Origin: JBOGOC01 sp050747525
GTDB taxonomy: Bacteria; Acidobacteriota; Polarisedimenticolia; JACPZX01; DASXTC01
Reading direction: 5' to 3'
DNA: 46,327 nucleotides
Assembly (NCBI GenBank): GCA_050747525.1
Contig: JBOGOC010000068.1
Location: 1 to 46,327, forward strand
Shown here piece after piece: positions 38,338 through 46,327 of the stretch. The position numbers and the translations under genes are program-made. The notes beneath the pieces are model-generated. The model searched no databases. It saw only the letters and a program-made list of their open reading frames with translations, and was not told the origin of the DNA. Position 1 is the first letter of the stretch. Every line of letters starts with the position of its first letter.

Positions 38338-38988
38338 ATGGATATGAACGAATCCCCTCGAGTCTCCCTGCCTCGCCTCAACGAGCCGGCGCCGCAGTTC
38401 GAAGCCAAGACCACGCAGGGAATGATCAAGCTGTCGGACTACAAGGGAAAGTGGGTCGTGCTGTTCAGCCATCCGGCCGACTTCACCCCGGTGTGCACCA
38501 CCGAGCTGATGGCCTTCGCGAAGAAGAAGCCCGAGTTCGAGAAGCTGGGGGTCCAGCTCATCGGCCTGAGCGTGGACAGCGTCTACTCGCACCTCGCCTG
38601 GATCCGCAACATCCAGGAGCATTTCGACGTCAAGATCGACTACCCGATGATCGCCGATCTGGACATGAAGGTGGCCCAGAAGTACGGGATGATCCATCCC
38701 GGCGCGTCGGACACGGCCACGGTGCGCTGCGTGTTCGTCATCGACGACAAGCAGAACGTGCGGGCGATGGTCTACTACCCGCTCACCAACGGGCGCAGCG
38801 TGGACGAGATCATGCGCATCGTCGAGGCCCTGCAGACCAACGCGAAGCACAGCGTGGCCACGCCCGAGGGATGGAAGCCGGGGGACAAGGTGATCGTCCC
38901 GCCGCCGGTGACCCAGGCCGATGCCGAGAAGCGGCTCAAGGAGCCCTTCGAGGTGACCGACTGGTACTTCTCGAAGAAGTCGCTCTGA
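38338..38988 (+). CDS. Peroxiredoxin, Prx6/archaeal AhpC-like type
   Basis: 216 residues after a strong AAGGAGG site. Thioredoxin fold with peroxidatic Cys53 in HPADFTPVCTTE, the family active-site motif. SVDSVYSHLAWI, IDYPMIADLDMKVAQKYGM and TVRCVFVIDD follow. The long C-terminal extension (NGRSVDEIMRIVEALQT to WKPGDKVIVPPPV and a final WYF) is typical of the Prx6 subfamily. It reduces hydrogen and alkyl peroxides in the cytoplasm. An in-frame ATG two codons later is an alternative start. A monocistronic unit is likely: own promoter upstream and hairpin downstream. Its position near the SUF operon fits oxidative-stress defence, though the two are not co-transcribed. Confidence 0.95.
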   Translation: MDMNESPRVSLPRLNEPAPQFEAKTTQGMIKLSDYKGKWVVLFSHPADFTPVCTTELMAFAKKKPEFEKLGVQLIGLSVDSVYSHLAWIRNIQEHFDVKIDYPMIADLDMKVAQKYGMIHPGASDTATVRCVFVIDDKQNVRAMVYYPLTNGRSVDEIMRIVEALQTNAKHSVATPEGWKPGDKVIVPPPVTQADAEKRLKEPFEVTDWYFSKKSL

Positions 38989-38996
38989 TCTGACGG

Positions 38997-39033
38997 GGCC
39001 GAGGATGGTCGTCCCCGGACACCACCCTCGGCC
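38997..39033 (+). terminator. Hairpin after the peroxiredoxin gene
   Basis: An 8-bp stem GGCCGAGG (38997-39004) with CCTCGGCC (39026-39033) and a 21-base loop, followed by TGCCTTTCCCT, which is T-rich for this genome. It separates the peroxiredoxin from the cytochrome gene. Confidence 0.6.
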
Positions 39034-39045
39034 TGCCTTTCCCTC

Positions 39046-39621
39046 ATGAACAGAACGATTCCGGCGGTGGCCATCACTCTTGCGATCGTGGTGCTGGGAG
39101 CCTGCGGGGCGGCGTCGACCGTCACGCCTGCAGCGGGGAAGCAGAGCGCGCTGCAGCGGGGCGAGTACCTGGTGAAGATCCTTGCCTGCGACGACTGCCA
39201 CACCCCGAAGAGGATGACACCGGAGGGCCCCGTGCCCGACATGGACAGGCGCTTCATCGGGTACATCGATGATCCCAACATGCCCCCGCCTCCGCAACTC
39301 CCGCCGGGGCCCTGGGGCGTCGCGGCGACGATGGACCTGACCGCGTGGTCTGGCCCCTGGGGGATCAGCTACGGAATCAACATCACTCCCGATGAAGACA
39401 CCGGCATAGGGATCTGGACCGAGGAGATGTTCGTGAAGATGATCCGGACCGGAAGGCACATGGGTCAGAGCCGTCCCATCCTGCCGCCCATGCCCTGGAT
39501 GGCCTACGCGCACATGACCGACGACGACCTCAAGGCCGTCTTCGCCTACATCATGAGTCTCCCCCCGAAGAAGAACCGGGTCCCCGATCCGGTCATCCTT
39601 CCCCCGCCGGCAGGTCAGTAG
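39046..39621 (+). CDS. Monohaem c-type cytochrome lipoprotein
   Basis: 191 residues. Signal sequence with lipobox LGAC (Cys20) predicts lipid anchoring. One haem-binding motif, CDDCH (Cys48, Cys51, His52), lies in the start of a cytochrome c domain (ALQRGEYLVKILACDDCHTP). The C-terminal part has WTEEMFVKMIRTGRHMG, PMPWMAYAHMTDDDLKAVFAYIMSLPP, the usual last helices, and candidate Met ligands. Proline-rich loops (PPPPQLPPGP) interrupt it. It probably carries electrons in the periplasm; the partner is unknown, and the DHOR protein elsewhere in the window is one speculative candidate. It converges on the ABM gene with a hairpin between. Confidence 0.85.
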   Translation: MNRTIPAVAITLAIVVLGACGAASTVTPAAGKQSALQRGEYLVKILACDDCHTPKRMTPEGPVPDMDRRFIGYIDDPNMPPPPQLPPGPWGVAATMDLTAWSGPWGISYGINITPDEDTGIGIWTEEMFVKMIRTGRHMGQSRPILPPMPWMAYAHMTDDDLKAVFAYIMSLPPKKNRVPDPVILPPPAGQ

Positions 39622-39629
39622 GTTCGGCT

Positions 39630-39650
39630 CCGTCTACGTCCCGTAGACGG
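39630..39650. terminator. Bidirectional hairpin between cytochrome and ABM genes
   Basis: A perfect 9-bp stem CCGTCTACG (39630-39638) with CGTAGACGG (39642-39650) and a 3-base loop. It begins nine bases after the cytochrome stop and overlaps the last codons of the leftward ABM gene. It can form on both strands; no U-tract. Confidence 0.65.
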
Positions 39651-39918
39651 TGTGCGATGGGCGCCCGGCGAGGATCTCTTCGCTCCCCCAGCGGGTGGCC
39701 TCGCCGAACTCCTTGGAGCGAATGAAGGCCCCGAAGGCCTCCCTCGTCTCCCACTCGGAATGAATCAGGTAGGACGCCGGGCTGTTGACGTCCTGGAACA
39801 GCCTCGACCTGACGTGGCCGGGCATGCTCTGCATCACGCCCAGCACCTTGCGGAACCCCTCCTCGAACAGGGGCCCCTTCCCTTCCCGGACCTCGTAGTT
39901 CATGCCGACGGTGACCAT
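39634..39918 (-). CDS. ABM-domain (antibiotic biosynthesis monooxygenase-like) protein
   Basis: 94 residues from the ATG at 39918. A start three codons earlier (39927) would overlap the -10-like TAGGAT, so the inner start is preferred. The dimeric ferredoxin-like ABM pattern is clear: VTVGMNYEVREGKGPLFEEG, GHVRSRLFQDVNSPASYLIH, SEWETREAFGAFIRSKEF. Members include quinol monooxygenases, haem-degrading enzymes and many proteins without known reaction, so the activity is open. It stands alone, divergent from the SUF operon regulator. Confidence 0.83.
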   Translation of the reverse strand: MVTVGMNYEVREGKGPLFEEGFRKVLGVMQSMPGHVRSRLFQDVNSPASYLIHSEWETREAFGAFIRSKEFGEATRWGSEEILAGRPSHTVYGT

Positions 39919-39925
39919 GGCGCTC

Positions 39926-39931
39926 ATCCTA
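39926..39931 (-). promoter_or_regulatory. -10-like hexamer TAGGAT seven bases before the ABM gene ATG
   Basis: On the minus strand: TAGGAT, seven bases, ATG (39918). No ribosome-binding site intervenes, so a leaderless transcript is plausible. Confidence 0.4.
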
Positions 39932-39978
39932 TCCTGTCTACCTGGAGCTGGTCAAACCTCTGAGCCGGCAGGGCTTCT

Positions 39979-40011
39979 ATACTTGACAAAAAAGTATGAT
40001 TTAGGTACGTT
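39979..40011 (+). promoter_or_regulatory. SUF operon promoter with overlapping palindrome (Rrf2-type operator candidate)
   Basis: A perfect inverted repeat ATACTT-N7-AAGTAT (39979-39997) covers a consensus -35 TTGACA (39983-39988). After 17 bases comes a weak -10, TACGTT (40006-40011); TATGAT at 39995-40000 is an alternative -10. The A/T-rich centre resembles known IscR/Rrf2 sites. A bound regulator would block polymerase, so autoregulation by the first gene of the operon is the simplest model. The leader to the ATG at 40078 is about 60 bases. Confidence 0.6.
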
Positions 40012-40077
40012 GCGTAGCGTGTCCCGGCGAAAACCGCCCCGGCGGCCGACGCCCGACAGAGACAACAAAGGCGAAAC

Positions 40078-40596
40078 ATGAAAGTCACGGCGCAGGAAGA
40101 ATACGGCTTGAGATGCCTCGTCCATCTGGCGGCAGCCACGATGGAGCGGCCTCTGACCGTGCACGAGATCGCCGAGCGCGAAGGGCTTTCCAGCCCCTAC
40201 GCCGCCAAGCTGATGAACCTGCTGCGCGAGGCGGGGCTGGTGGACAGTGTCCGTGGACGCGCGGGCGGCTACTATCTGACGCGACCCGCGGTGGATATCA
40301 CCGTGTCGGAGATCCTCGCGGCGCTGGGGGGCCAGATCTTCGAGTCCCACTTCTGCGATCGCTTCCCCGGTGATGAGGACGCCTGCGTCCACCTGGGAGA
40401 CTGCTCGATTCGTTCGCTGTGGGGGACCATCGAAGGGCTGGTGGAGCAGGTCCTGCGCCGGACGTCTCTCGCCGACCTGATGAAGTCCGAGGCGAGGCTG
40501 GGGGCCGACCTGACGATGCGCCAGAGGCGCCGTCTGCCGATGCTGTCGGGCCCCGAGCCCGTGACCATCCCGACGACCATGGACGACCAGGAGTGA
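40078..40596 (+). CDS. Rrf2-family iron-sulfur transcription regulator of the SUF operon
   Basis: 172 residues. The N-terminal winged helix has the Rrf2 pattern: EEYGLRCLVHLAA, HEIAEREGLSSPYAAKLMNLLREAGLV, GRAGGYYLTRP. Three cysteines (93, 103, 109) form C-x9-C-x5-C in the cluster-binding loop, where E. coli IscR has C-x5-C-x5-C, so it probably binds an Fe-S cluster with a longer first spacing. As first gene of the suf operon, ten bases before sufB, it likely senses cluster supply and represses the operon through the palindrome at 39979-39997. It could also be called SufR- or IscR-like; function is inferred from family and position. Confidence 0.92.
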   Translation: MKVTAQEEYGLRCLVHLAAATMERPLTVHEIAEREGLSSPYAAKLMNLLREAGLVDSVRGRAGGYYLTRPAVDITVSEILAALGGQIFESHFCDRFPGDEDACVHLGDCSIRSLWGTIEGLVEQVLRRTSLADLMKSEARLGADLTMRQRRRLPMLSGPEPVTIPTTMDDQE

Positions 40597-40606
40597 ACCG
40601 ACGACC

Positions 40607-42812
<2,206 letters not shown>

Positions 42813-42816
<4 letters not shown>

Positions 42817-44129
42817 CCAAGGCGGCACCCGCGGATCCGGCGCAGCGCTACGTGGCCTCCTTCGAGCGACGCCGGACGGCCGGGGCCGAGCCCGCGTGGC
42901 TCGACCAGGTCCGCAAGGACGCCTTGGCCAGCTTCGCGGAGCAGGGGTTCCCCACCACCAAAGAAGAAGCGTGGCGCTACACCAGCGTGGCCGCCCTGGC
43001 GCGCACCCCGTTCGAGGCGGCGCCGCAGGGCGCCCGTGCGGAGGAGCTGGACGCGCCGGAGCTCGAGCGCCTGCTGCTCGGGGACTGGGACGCGTGCCGC
43101 GTGGTGTTCGTCAACGGACGGCACGCACCGATCCTTTCGAGAGGAGCGGGCGCGCTGGTGGAGCCCCTGGGCGCCGCCATCCGGCGCGACGAAGCGGCGC
43201 TGCGCGGCCATCTCACACAGGTGGCGGGCCCTCTGGACAACCCGTTCACCGCGCTCAACACGGCCCTGTTCGAGGACGGCGCCCTGGTGCGCATCCCCCG
43301 CGGCACGGCCCTCCCCGGCCCGCTGCACATCGTGTTCGTGACCACCTCGGACGGCGCCCCGCTGGTGACTTATCCGCGTTGCCTCGTGGTGGCCGAAGCG
43401 GGAAGCCAGGCGGCCCTGGTGGAGAGCTACGTCGGCGCCCCGGCGACGGTCTCCTTCACCAACACGGTGACGGAGATCCAGGTCGACGAGGGGGCCACGG
43501 TGGAGCACACGCGGGTTCAGCGCGAATCCCCCGGCGTGTCGCACATCGGCGCCCTGCACGCGCGCCTCGCGCGCAACGCCACCCTGGTGTCACACGCCAT
43601 CACCCTGGGCGCGAGCCTGTCGCGCATCGACGTGCGGGCCGAGCTGGCCGGCACCGGTGCCGACGTCACGCTCAACGGGCTGTACGTGCTGTCCGGCAGC
43701 CAGCATGCCGACCACCACACGCTGGTGGATCACGTGGCGCCGCACGGCACCAGCCGCGAGCTGTACAAGGGCGTGCTCGACGGACAGTCGCGTGGCGTGT
43801 TCGACGGCACGATCGTCGTGCGCCAGGATGCCCAGAAGACCGATTCGCGCCAGGAGAACCGCAACCTGATCCTCTCGGGCGAGGCCCTGGTCGATTCCAA
43901 GCCCACCCTGCGGATCCACGCCGACGACGTGAAGTGCAGCCACGCGGCCACCATCGGCCAGATGGACGAGAACGCGATGTTCTATCTGCGCACACGCGCC
44001 CTGGATCCCGGGGCCGCGCGCCAGCTGCTGATCCACGCCTTCGTGGTGGACGTGCTGAGCCGGCTCCGGGTGGTGCCGCTGCGCGCGGCGCTGGAGACGA
44101 TGCTGTCGGCCGGCGAGGTGGCGTCATGA
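42813..44129 (+). CDS. sufD: Fe-S cluster assembly protein SufD
   Basis: 438 residues from the ATG at 42813, overlapping sufC by four bases. SufD traits: FPTTKEEAWRYTSVAAL near the start, then the beta-helix core, and the C-terminal HTLVDHVAPHGTSRELYKGV, GRGVFDGTI-like, TDSRQENRNLILS, DDVKCSHAATIGQMDENAMFY. It pairs with SufB in the SufBC2D scaffold; the conserved His near SHAATIG is at the SufB-SufD interface in characterised systems. The start of sufS overlaps the stop by four bases. Confidence 0.95.
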
Positions 44130-45406
44130 CCCCCGCCCGGGGCGTCGGTCCCGCGCCGCCCGTCCCCGCGCGCGAGGGGGGCAAGGCCCCATTCGACGCC
44201 CGCGCGGTTCGCGGGGACTTCCCCATCCTTCAGCAGAGGGTTCACGGCCGGCCGCTGGTCTACCTGGACAACGCGGCCACCACCCAGAAGCCGCTCGTCG
44301 TGATGGAGGCCATCCGCCGCTTCTACATGGAAGACAACTCCAACGTGCATCGTGGCCTGCACGAGCTGAGCCAGAGGGCCACCACGGCCTACGAAGGGGC
44401 CCGCTCCACGGTGCGCCGCTTCCTCAACGCGCGCGAGGACGGGGAGATCGTCTTCGTGCGCGGCACCACGGAGGCGGTCAACCTGGTCGCCCACAGCTTC
44501 GGAGGGCGGCACGTCGGCCCGGGCGACGAGGTGGTGATCACGGCGATGGAGCACCACTCCAACATCGTCCCCTGGCAGATGCTGTGCGAAGCAAAGCAGG
44601 CCAGGCTGCGCATCGCCCCCATCCAGGACAACGGCGAGCTGATGATGGATCGCTTCGCCGAGCTGCTCGGCCCGCGCACGCGGATCGTCTCGGTCGTGCA
44701 CATGTCGAACGCCCTGGGGACCATCAACCCGGTGCGCGACATCGTCCGGCTGGCCCACGATCGCGGCATCCCCGTCATGCTGGACGGCGCGCAGGCGGCC
44801 GCTCACCTGCAGGTGGACGTGCAGGACCTGGACTGCGACTTCTACGCCTTCTCGGGGCACAAGCTCTACGGACCCACCGGCGTGGGCGTGCTGTACGGGA
44901 AGGCGGCCCTGCTCGAGCAGATGCCTCCCTACGAAGGGGGCGGCGACATGATCTCCTCGGTGTCGTTCGAGAAGACCATCTACGCGAAGCCACCGGCGCG
45001 CTTCGAGGCCGGCACGCCCAACATCGCGGGCGTCGTTGGTCTGGCGGCCGCCATCGACTACCTGGAAGGGCTCGGGCTGCCGCGCGTGGCCGCCTGGGAG
45101 GATCAGCTGCTCGAGCACGCCACCCGCACCCTGTCGGGCATCCCGAAGCTGCGGATCCTGGGGCAGGCGCCGCGGAAAGCGAGCGTGCTGTCGTTCGTGC
45201 TGGAGGGGATTCACCCGCACGACATCGGCACCGTGCTGGACCAGCAGGGGATCGCCATCCGCGCCGGCCACCACTGCACTCAGCCCCTGATGGACCGGCT
45301 CAAGGTGCCGGCCACCGCGCGCGCCTCGGTGGCGTTCTACAATCTGCGCGAGGAGATCGACGCCCTCGCCGCCGGCATCGAGAAGGTGCTCGAGGTGTTC
45401 GCCTGA
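44126..45406 (+). CDS. sufS: Cysteine desulfurase SufS
   Basis: 426 residues from the ATG at 44126. Class V PLP-dependent fold: YLDNAATTQKP, TTEAVNLVAHS, EHHSNIVPWQ, the PLP-lysine motif FSGHKLYGPTGVGVLYG and the persulfide cysteine in RAGHHCTQPLM. The short active-site loop is typical of group II desulfurases (SufS), which hand sulfur to SufU or SufE. It has a slightly long N-terminus (about 25 extra residues, Pro/Ala-rich) before the conserved FDARAVRGDFPIL. The sufU start overlaps its stop by one base. Confidence 0.96.
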   Translation: MTPARGVGPAPPVPAREGGKAPFDARAVRGDFPILQQRVHGRPLVYLDNAATTQKPLVVMEAIRRFYMEDNSNVHRGLHELSQRATTAYEGARSTVRRFLNAREDGEIVFVRGTTEAVNLVAHSFGGRHVGPGDEVVITAMEHHSNIVPWQMLCEAKQARLRIAPIQDNGELMMDRFAELLGPRTRIVSVVHMSNALGTINPVRDIVRLAHDRGIPVMLDGAQAAAHLQVDVQDLDCDFYAFSGHKLYGPTGVGVLYGKAALLEQMPPYEGGGDMISSVSFEKTIYAKPPARFEAGTPNIAGVVGLAAAIDYLEGLGLPRVAAWEDQLLEHATRTLSGIPKLRILGQAPRKASVLSFVLEGIHPHDIGTVLDQQGIAIRAGHHCTQPLMDRLKVPATARASVAFYNLREEIDALAAGIEKVLEVFA

Positions 45407-45852
45407 TGTCCGAGATCACCGACCTCTACCAGGAGGTCATCCTGGACCACAACAGGAAGCCGCGGAATTTCGGCCGCCCGGCGGGCGCGAACCGCACGGC
45501 GGAGGGGTTCAATCCCCTCTGCGGGGACAAGGTGACGGTGTACGTGGACATGCGCGACGGCCGGCTGCACGAGGTCGCCTTCGAAGGCTCCGGCTGCGCC
45601 ATCTCCAAGGCGTCGGCCTCCATGATGACCGAGGCGCTCAAGGGCCGCACCGAAGCCGAGGCCAGGGCCCTGTTCGAGACGTTCCATCAGCTGGTGACCG
45701 GCGAGGCGCGCCCTTCGGAGGCTTCGCTGGGCAAGCTGGTGGTCTTCTCCGGAGTGCGCGGGTTCCCGATGCGCGTCAAGTGCGCCAGCCTGGCCTGGCA
45801 CACGCTGCGCGCGGCCATGGACGACGTGCACGTCACCACGACGACGGAGTGA
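45406..45852 (+). CDS. sufU: Sulfur-transfer protein SufU (zinc-dependent)
   Basis: 148 residues. SufU-type IscU homologue: LYQEVILDHNRKPRNFG at the N-terminus, then the three cysteines in NPLCGD, GSGCAIS and RVKCASLAWH. The insertion between the second and third cysteine (GRTEAEARALFETFHQLVTG) is the mark that separates SufU from IscU scaffolds. SufU binds zinc and accepts persulfide sulfur from SufS. It directly follows sufS, the usual arrangement in SufE-less systems. Confidence 0.95.
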   Translation: MSEITDLYQEVILDHNRKPRNFGRPAGANRTAEGFNPLCGDKVTVYVDMRDGRLHEVAFEGSGCAISKASASMMTEALKGRTEAEARALFETFHQLVTGEARPSEASLGKLVVFSGVRGFPMRVKCASLAWHTLRAAMDDVHVTTTTE

Positions 45853-45856
45853 CGCG

Positions 45857-46189
45857 ATGACGGTGATCAAGAACGAAAGCCCGCAGCCCGATCTGGCCGA
45901 CCAGGTGGTCGCCGCGCTCAAGACCTGCTACGACCCCGAGATCCCGGTGAACATCTACGAGCTGGGGCTCGTCTACACCATCGACATCGACGCCGAGTCC
46001 CGGGTGGGGATCCAGATGACCCTCACCTCCCCCATGTGCCCGGTGGCCGAGTCGCTGCCGCCGCAGGTGGAGTCGAAGGTGAGCGAGATCGAAGGGGTGG
46101 CCTCCGCCAAGGTGGACGTGACCTGGGAGCCGCCCTGGACCCCCGAGAAGATGTCCGACGCGGCGAAGCTGCAGCTGAACATGATGTAG
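45857..46189 (+). CDS. DUF59/MIP18-family SUF-associated protein (SufT-like)
   Basis: 110 residues. DUF59 pattern: ALKTCYDPEIPVNIYELGLV, then TLTSPMCPVAESLP with the conserved Cys of the family, and a VDVTWEPPWTPEKMSD end as in PaaD/SufT-type proteins. These proteins help mature or transfer Fe-S clusters. The gene is four bases after sufU and last in the operon. An exact role (SufT-like carrier or maturation factor) cannot be fixed from sequence. Confidence 0.92.
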   Translation: MTVIKNESPQPDLADQVVAALKTCYDPEIPVNIYELGLVYTIDIDAESRVGIQMTLTSPMCPVAESLPPQVESKVSEIEGVASAKVDVTWEPPWTPEKMSDAAKLQLNMM

Positions 46190-46205
46190 TTGCTTCAGGC
46201 CCGGC

Positions 46206-46263
46206 CGCCCCGGTGGGGAGTGGTTTCCGGGGCGCGCTCGCCGGCGTGGCGTTGGCCACGCCG
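46206..46263 (+). terminator. Two consecutive hairpins after the SUF operon
   Basis: Hairpin 1: CGCCCCGG (46206-46213) with CCGGGGCG (46227-46234), loop 13. Hairpin 2: CGGCGTGG (46242-46249) with CCACGCCG (46256-46263), loop 6. They begin 17 bases after the last stop codon. No U-tract. Probable transcription end or mRNA 3'-end protection for the operon. Confidence 0.55.
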
Positions 46264-46296
46264 ACTCGCTCCACATCGTCCTCGCCTCGCGCGAGC

Positions 46297-46322
46297 TGGC
46301 CGCGCAAAAGCACGCGCGGCCA
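46297..46322. repeat. 9-bp inverted repeat at the right edge
   Basis: TGGCCGCGC (46297-46305) and GCGCGGCCA (46314-46322), loop of eight bases. It could be a further terminator, perhaps shared with a convergent gene beyond the window. The edge prevents a better call. Confidence 0.4.
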
Positions 46323-46327
46323 ACGCT

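Noticed and set aside
44584..45405. Long N-terminal extension of the SufU frame into sufS
   Set aside because: This part is the Arg-rich shadow of sufS. SufU homologues begin at the ATG at 45406, which overlaps the sufS stop in the same way as the other operon junctions.

Overview
The window is GC-rich, densely packed bacterial chromosome. The gene set is Gram-negative: outer-membrane barrel-type DUF5916 protein, lipoproteins, periplasmic c-type haem proteins, many secreted modular proteins. The mixture (SUF operon with SufU and a DUF59 protein, DUF5916, DUF5522, giant NIDO-like/FG-GAP/choice-of-anchor proteins) fits an Acidobacteriota-like or neighbouring deep-branching lineage from an environmental genome. 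That placement is inference and is not secure. No intact tRNA, rRNA, CRISPR array, insertion sequence or phage module was found.

Left edge (1-2360): the start of an epoxide-hydrolase-like gene runs off the window. It is followed by about 2 kb of nearly gene-free DNA holding three degenerate tRNA 3'-end-like sequences, a frameshifted scrap of an O-methyltransferase gene and one small secreted protein with a regular eight-cysteine pattern. This looks like an eroded integration or recombination zone.

Secretome region (2361-24097): a 2,924-residue subtilisin-like protease with five tandem ~1.3-kb repeat units, a dihaem peroxidase-like protein, a cysteine-rich protein, an O-methyltransferase, a secreted alpha/beta-hydrolase coupled to a lipoprotein, and two more giant secreted proteins (sialidase-like propeller with anchor repeats and a cystine-knot-like tail; FG-GAP propeller with a NIDO-like module). 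The giant proteins share modules with one another.

Middle (24452-29063): two adjacent PAP2-type phosphatases, the second with a degraded active-site motif, a POT-family peptide transporter, a membrane-anchored SGNH hydrolase and a DUF5522 protein, with several overlapping gene ends.

Catabolic locus (29050-38239): two divergent operons. Leftward: AtuA-like protein, a separate AtuA C-terminal-like small protein, enoyl-CoA hydratase, a membrane protein and a DUF5916 outer-membrane protein. Rightward: biotin carboxylase, a GcdA-like carboxyltransferase and a biotin carrier with an apparently duplicated biotinyl fold. Together they suggest carboxylation and hydration of a branched or terpenoid-type acyl-CoA; the substrate cannot be read from sequence.

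Right end (38338-46327): peroxiredoxin, a monohaem cytochrome lipoprotein, an ABM-domain protein, then a complete Rrf2-sufB-sufC-sufD-sufS-sufU-DUF59 iron-sulfur assembly operon. It has a palindrome over its promoter and hairpins after its last gene.

Regulatory pattern: several genes (POT transporter, DUF5522, biotin carboxylase, ABM protein) have a -10-like TANNNT hexamer 7-8 bases before the ATG and no clear ribosome-binding site, which suggests leaderless transcripts. Others carry good Shine-Dalgarno sequences.
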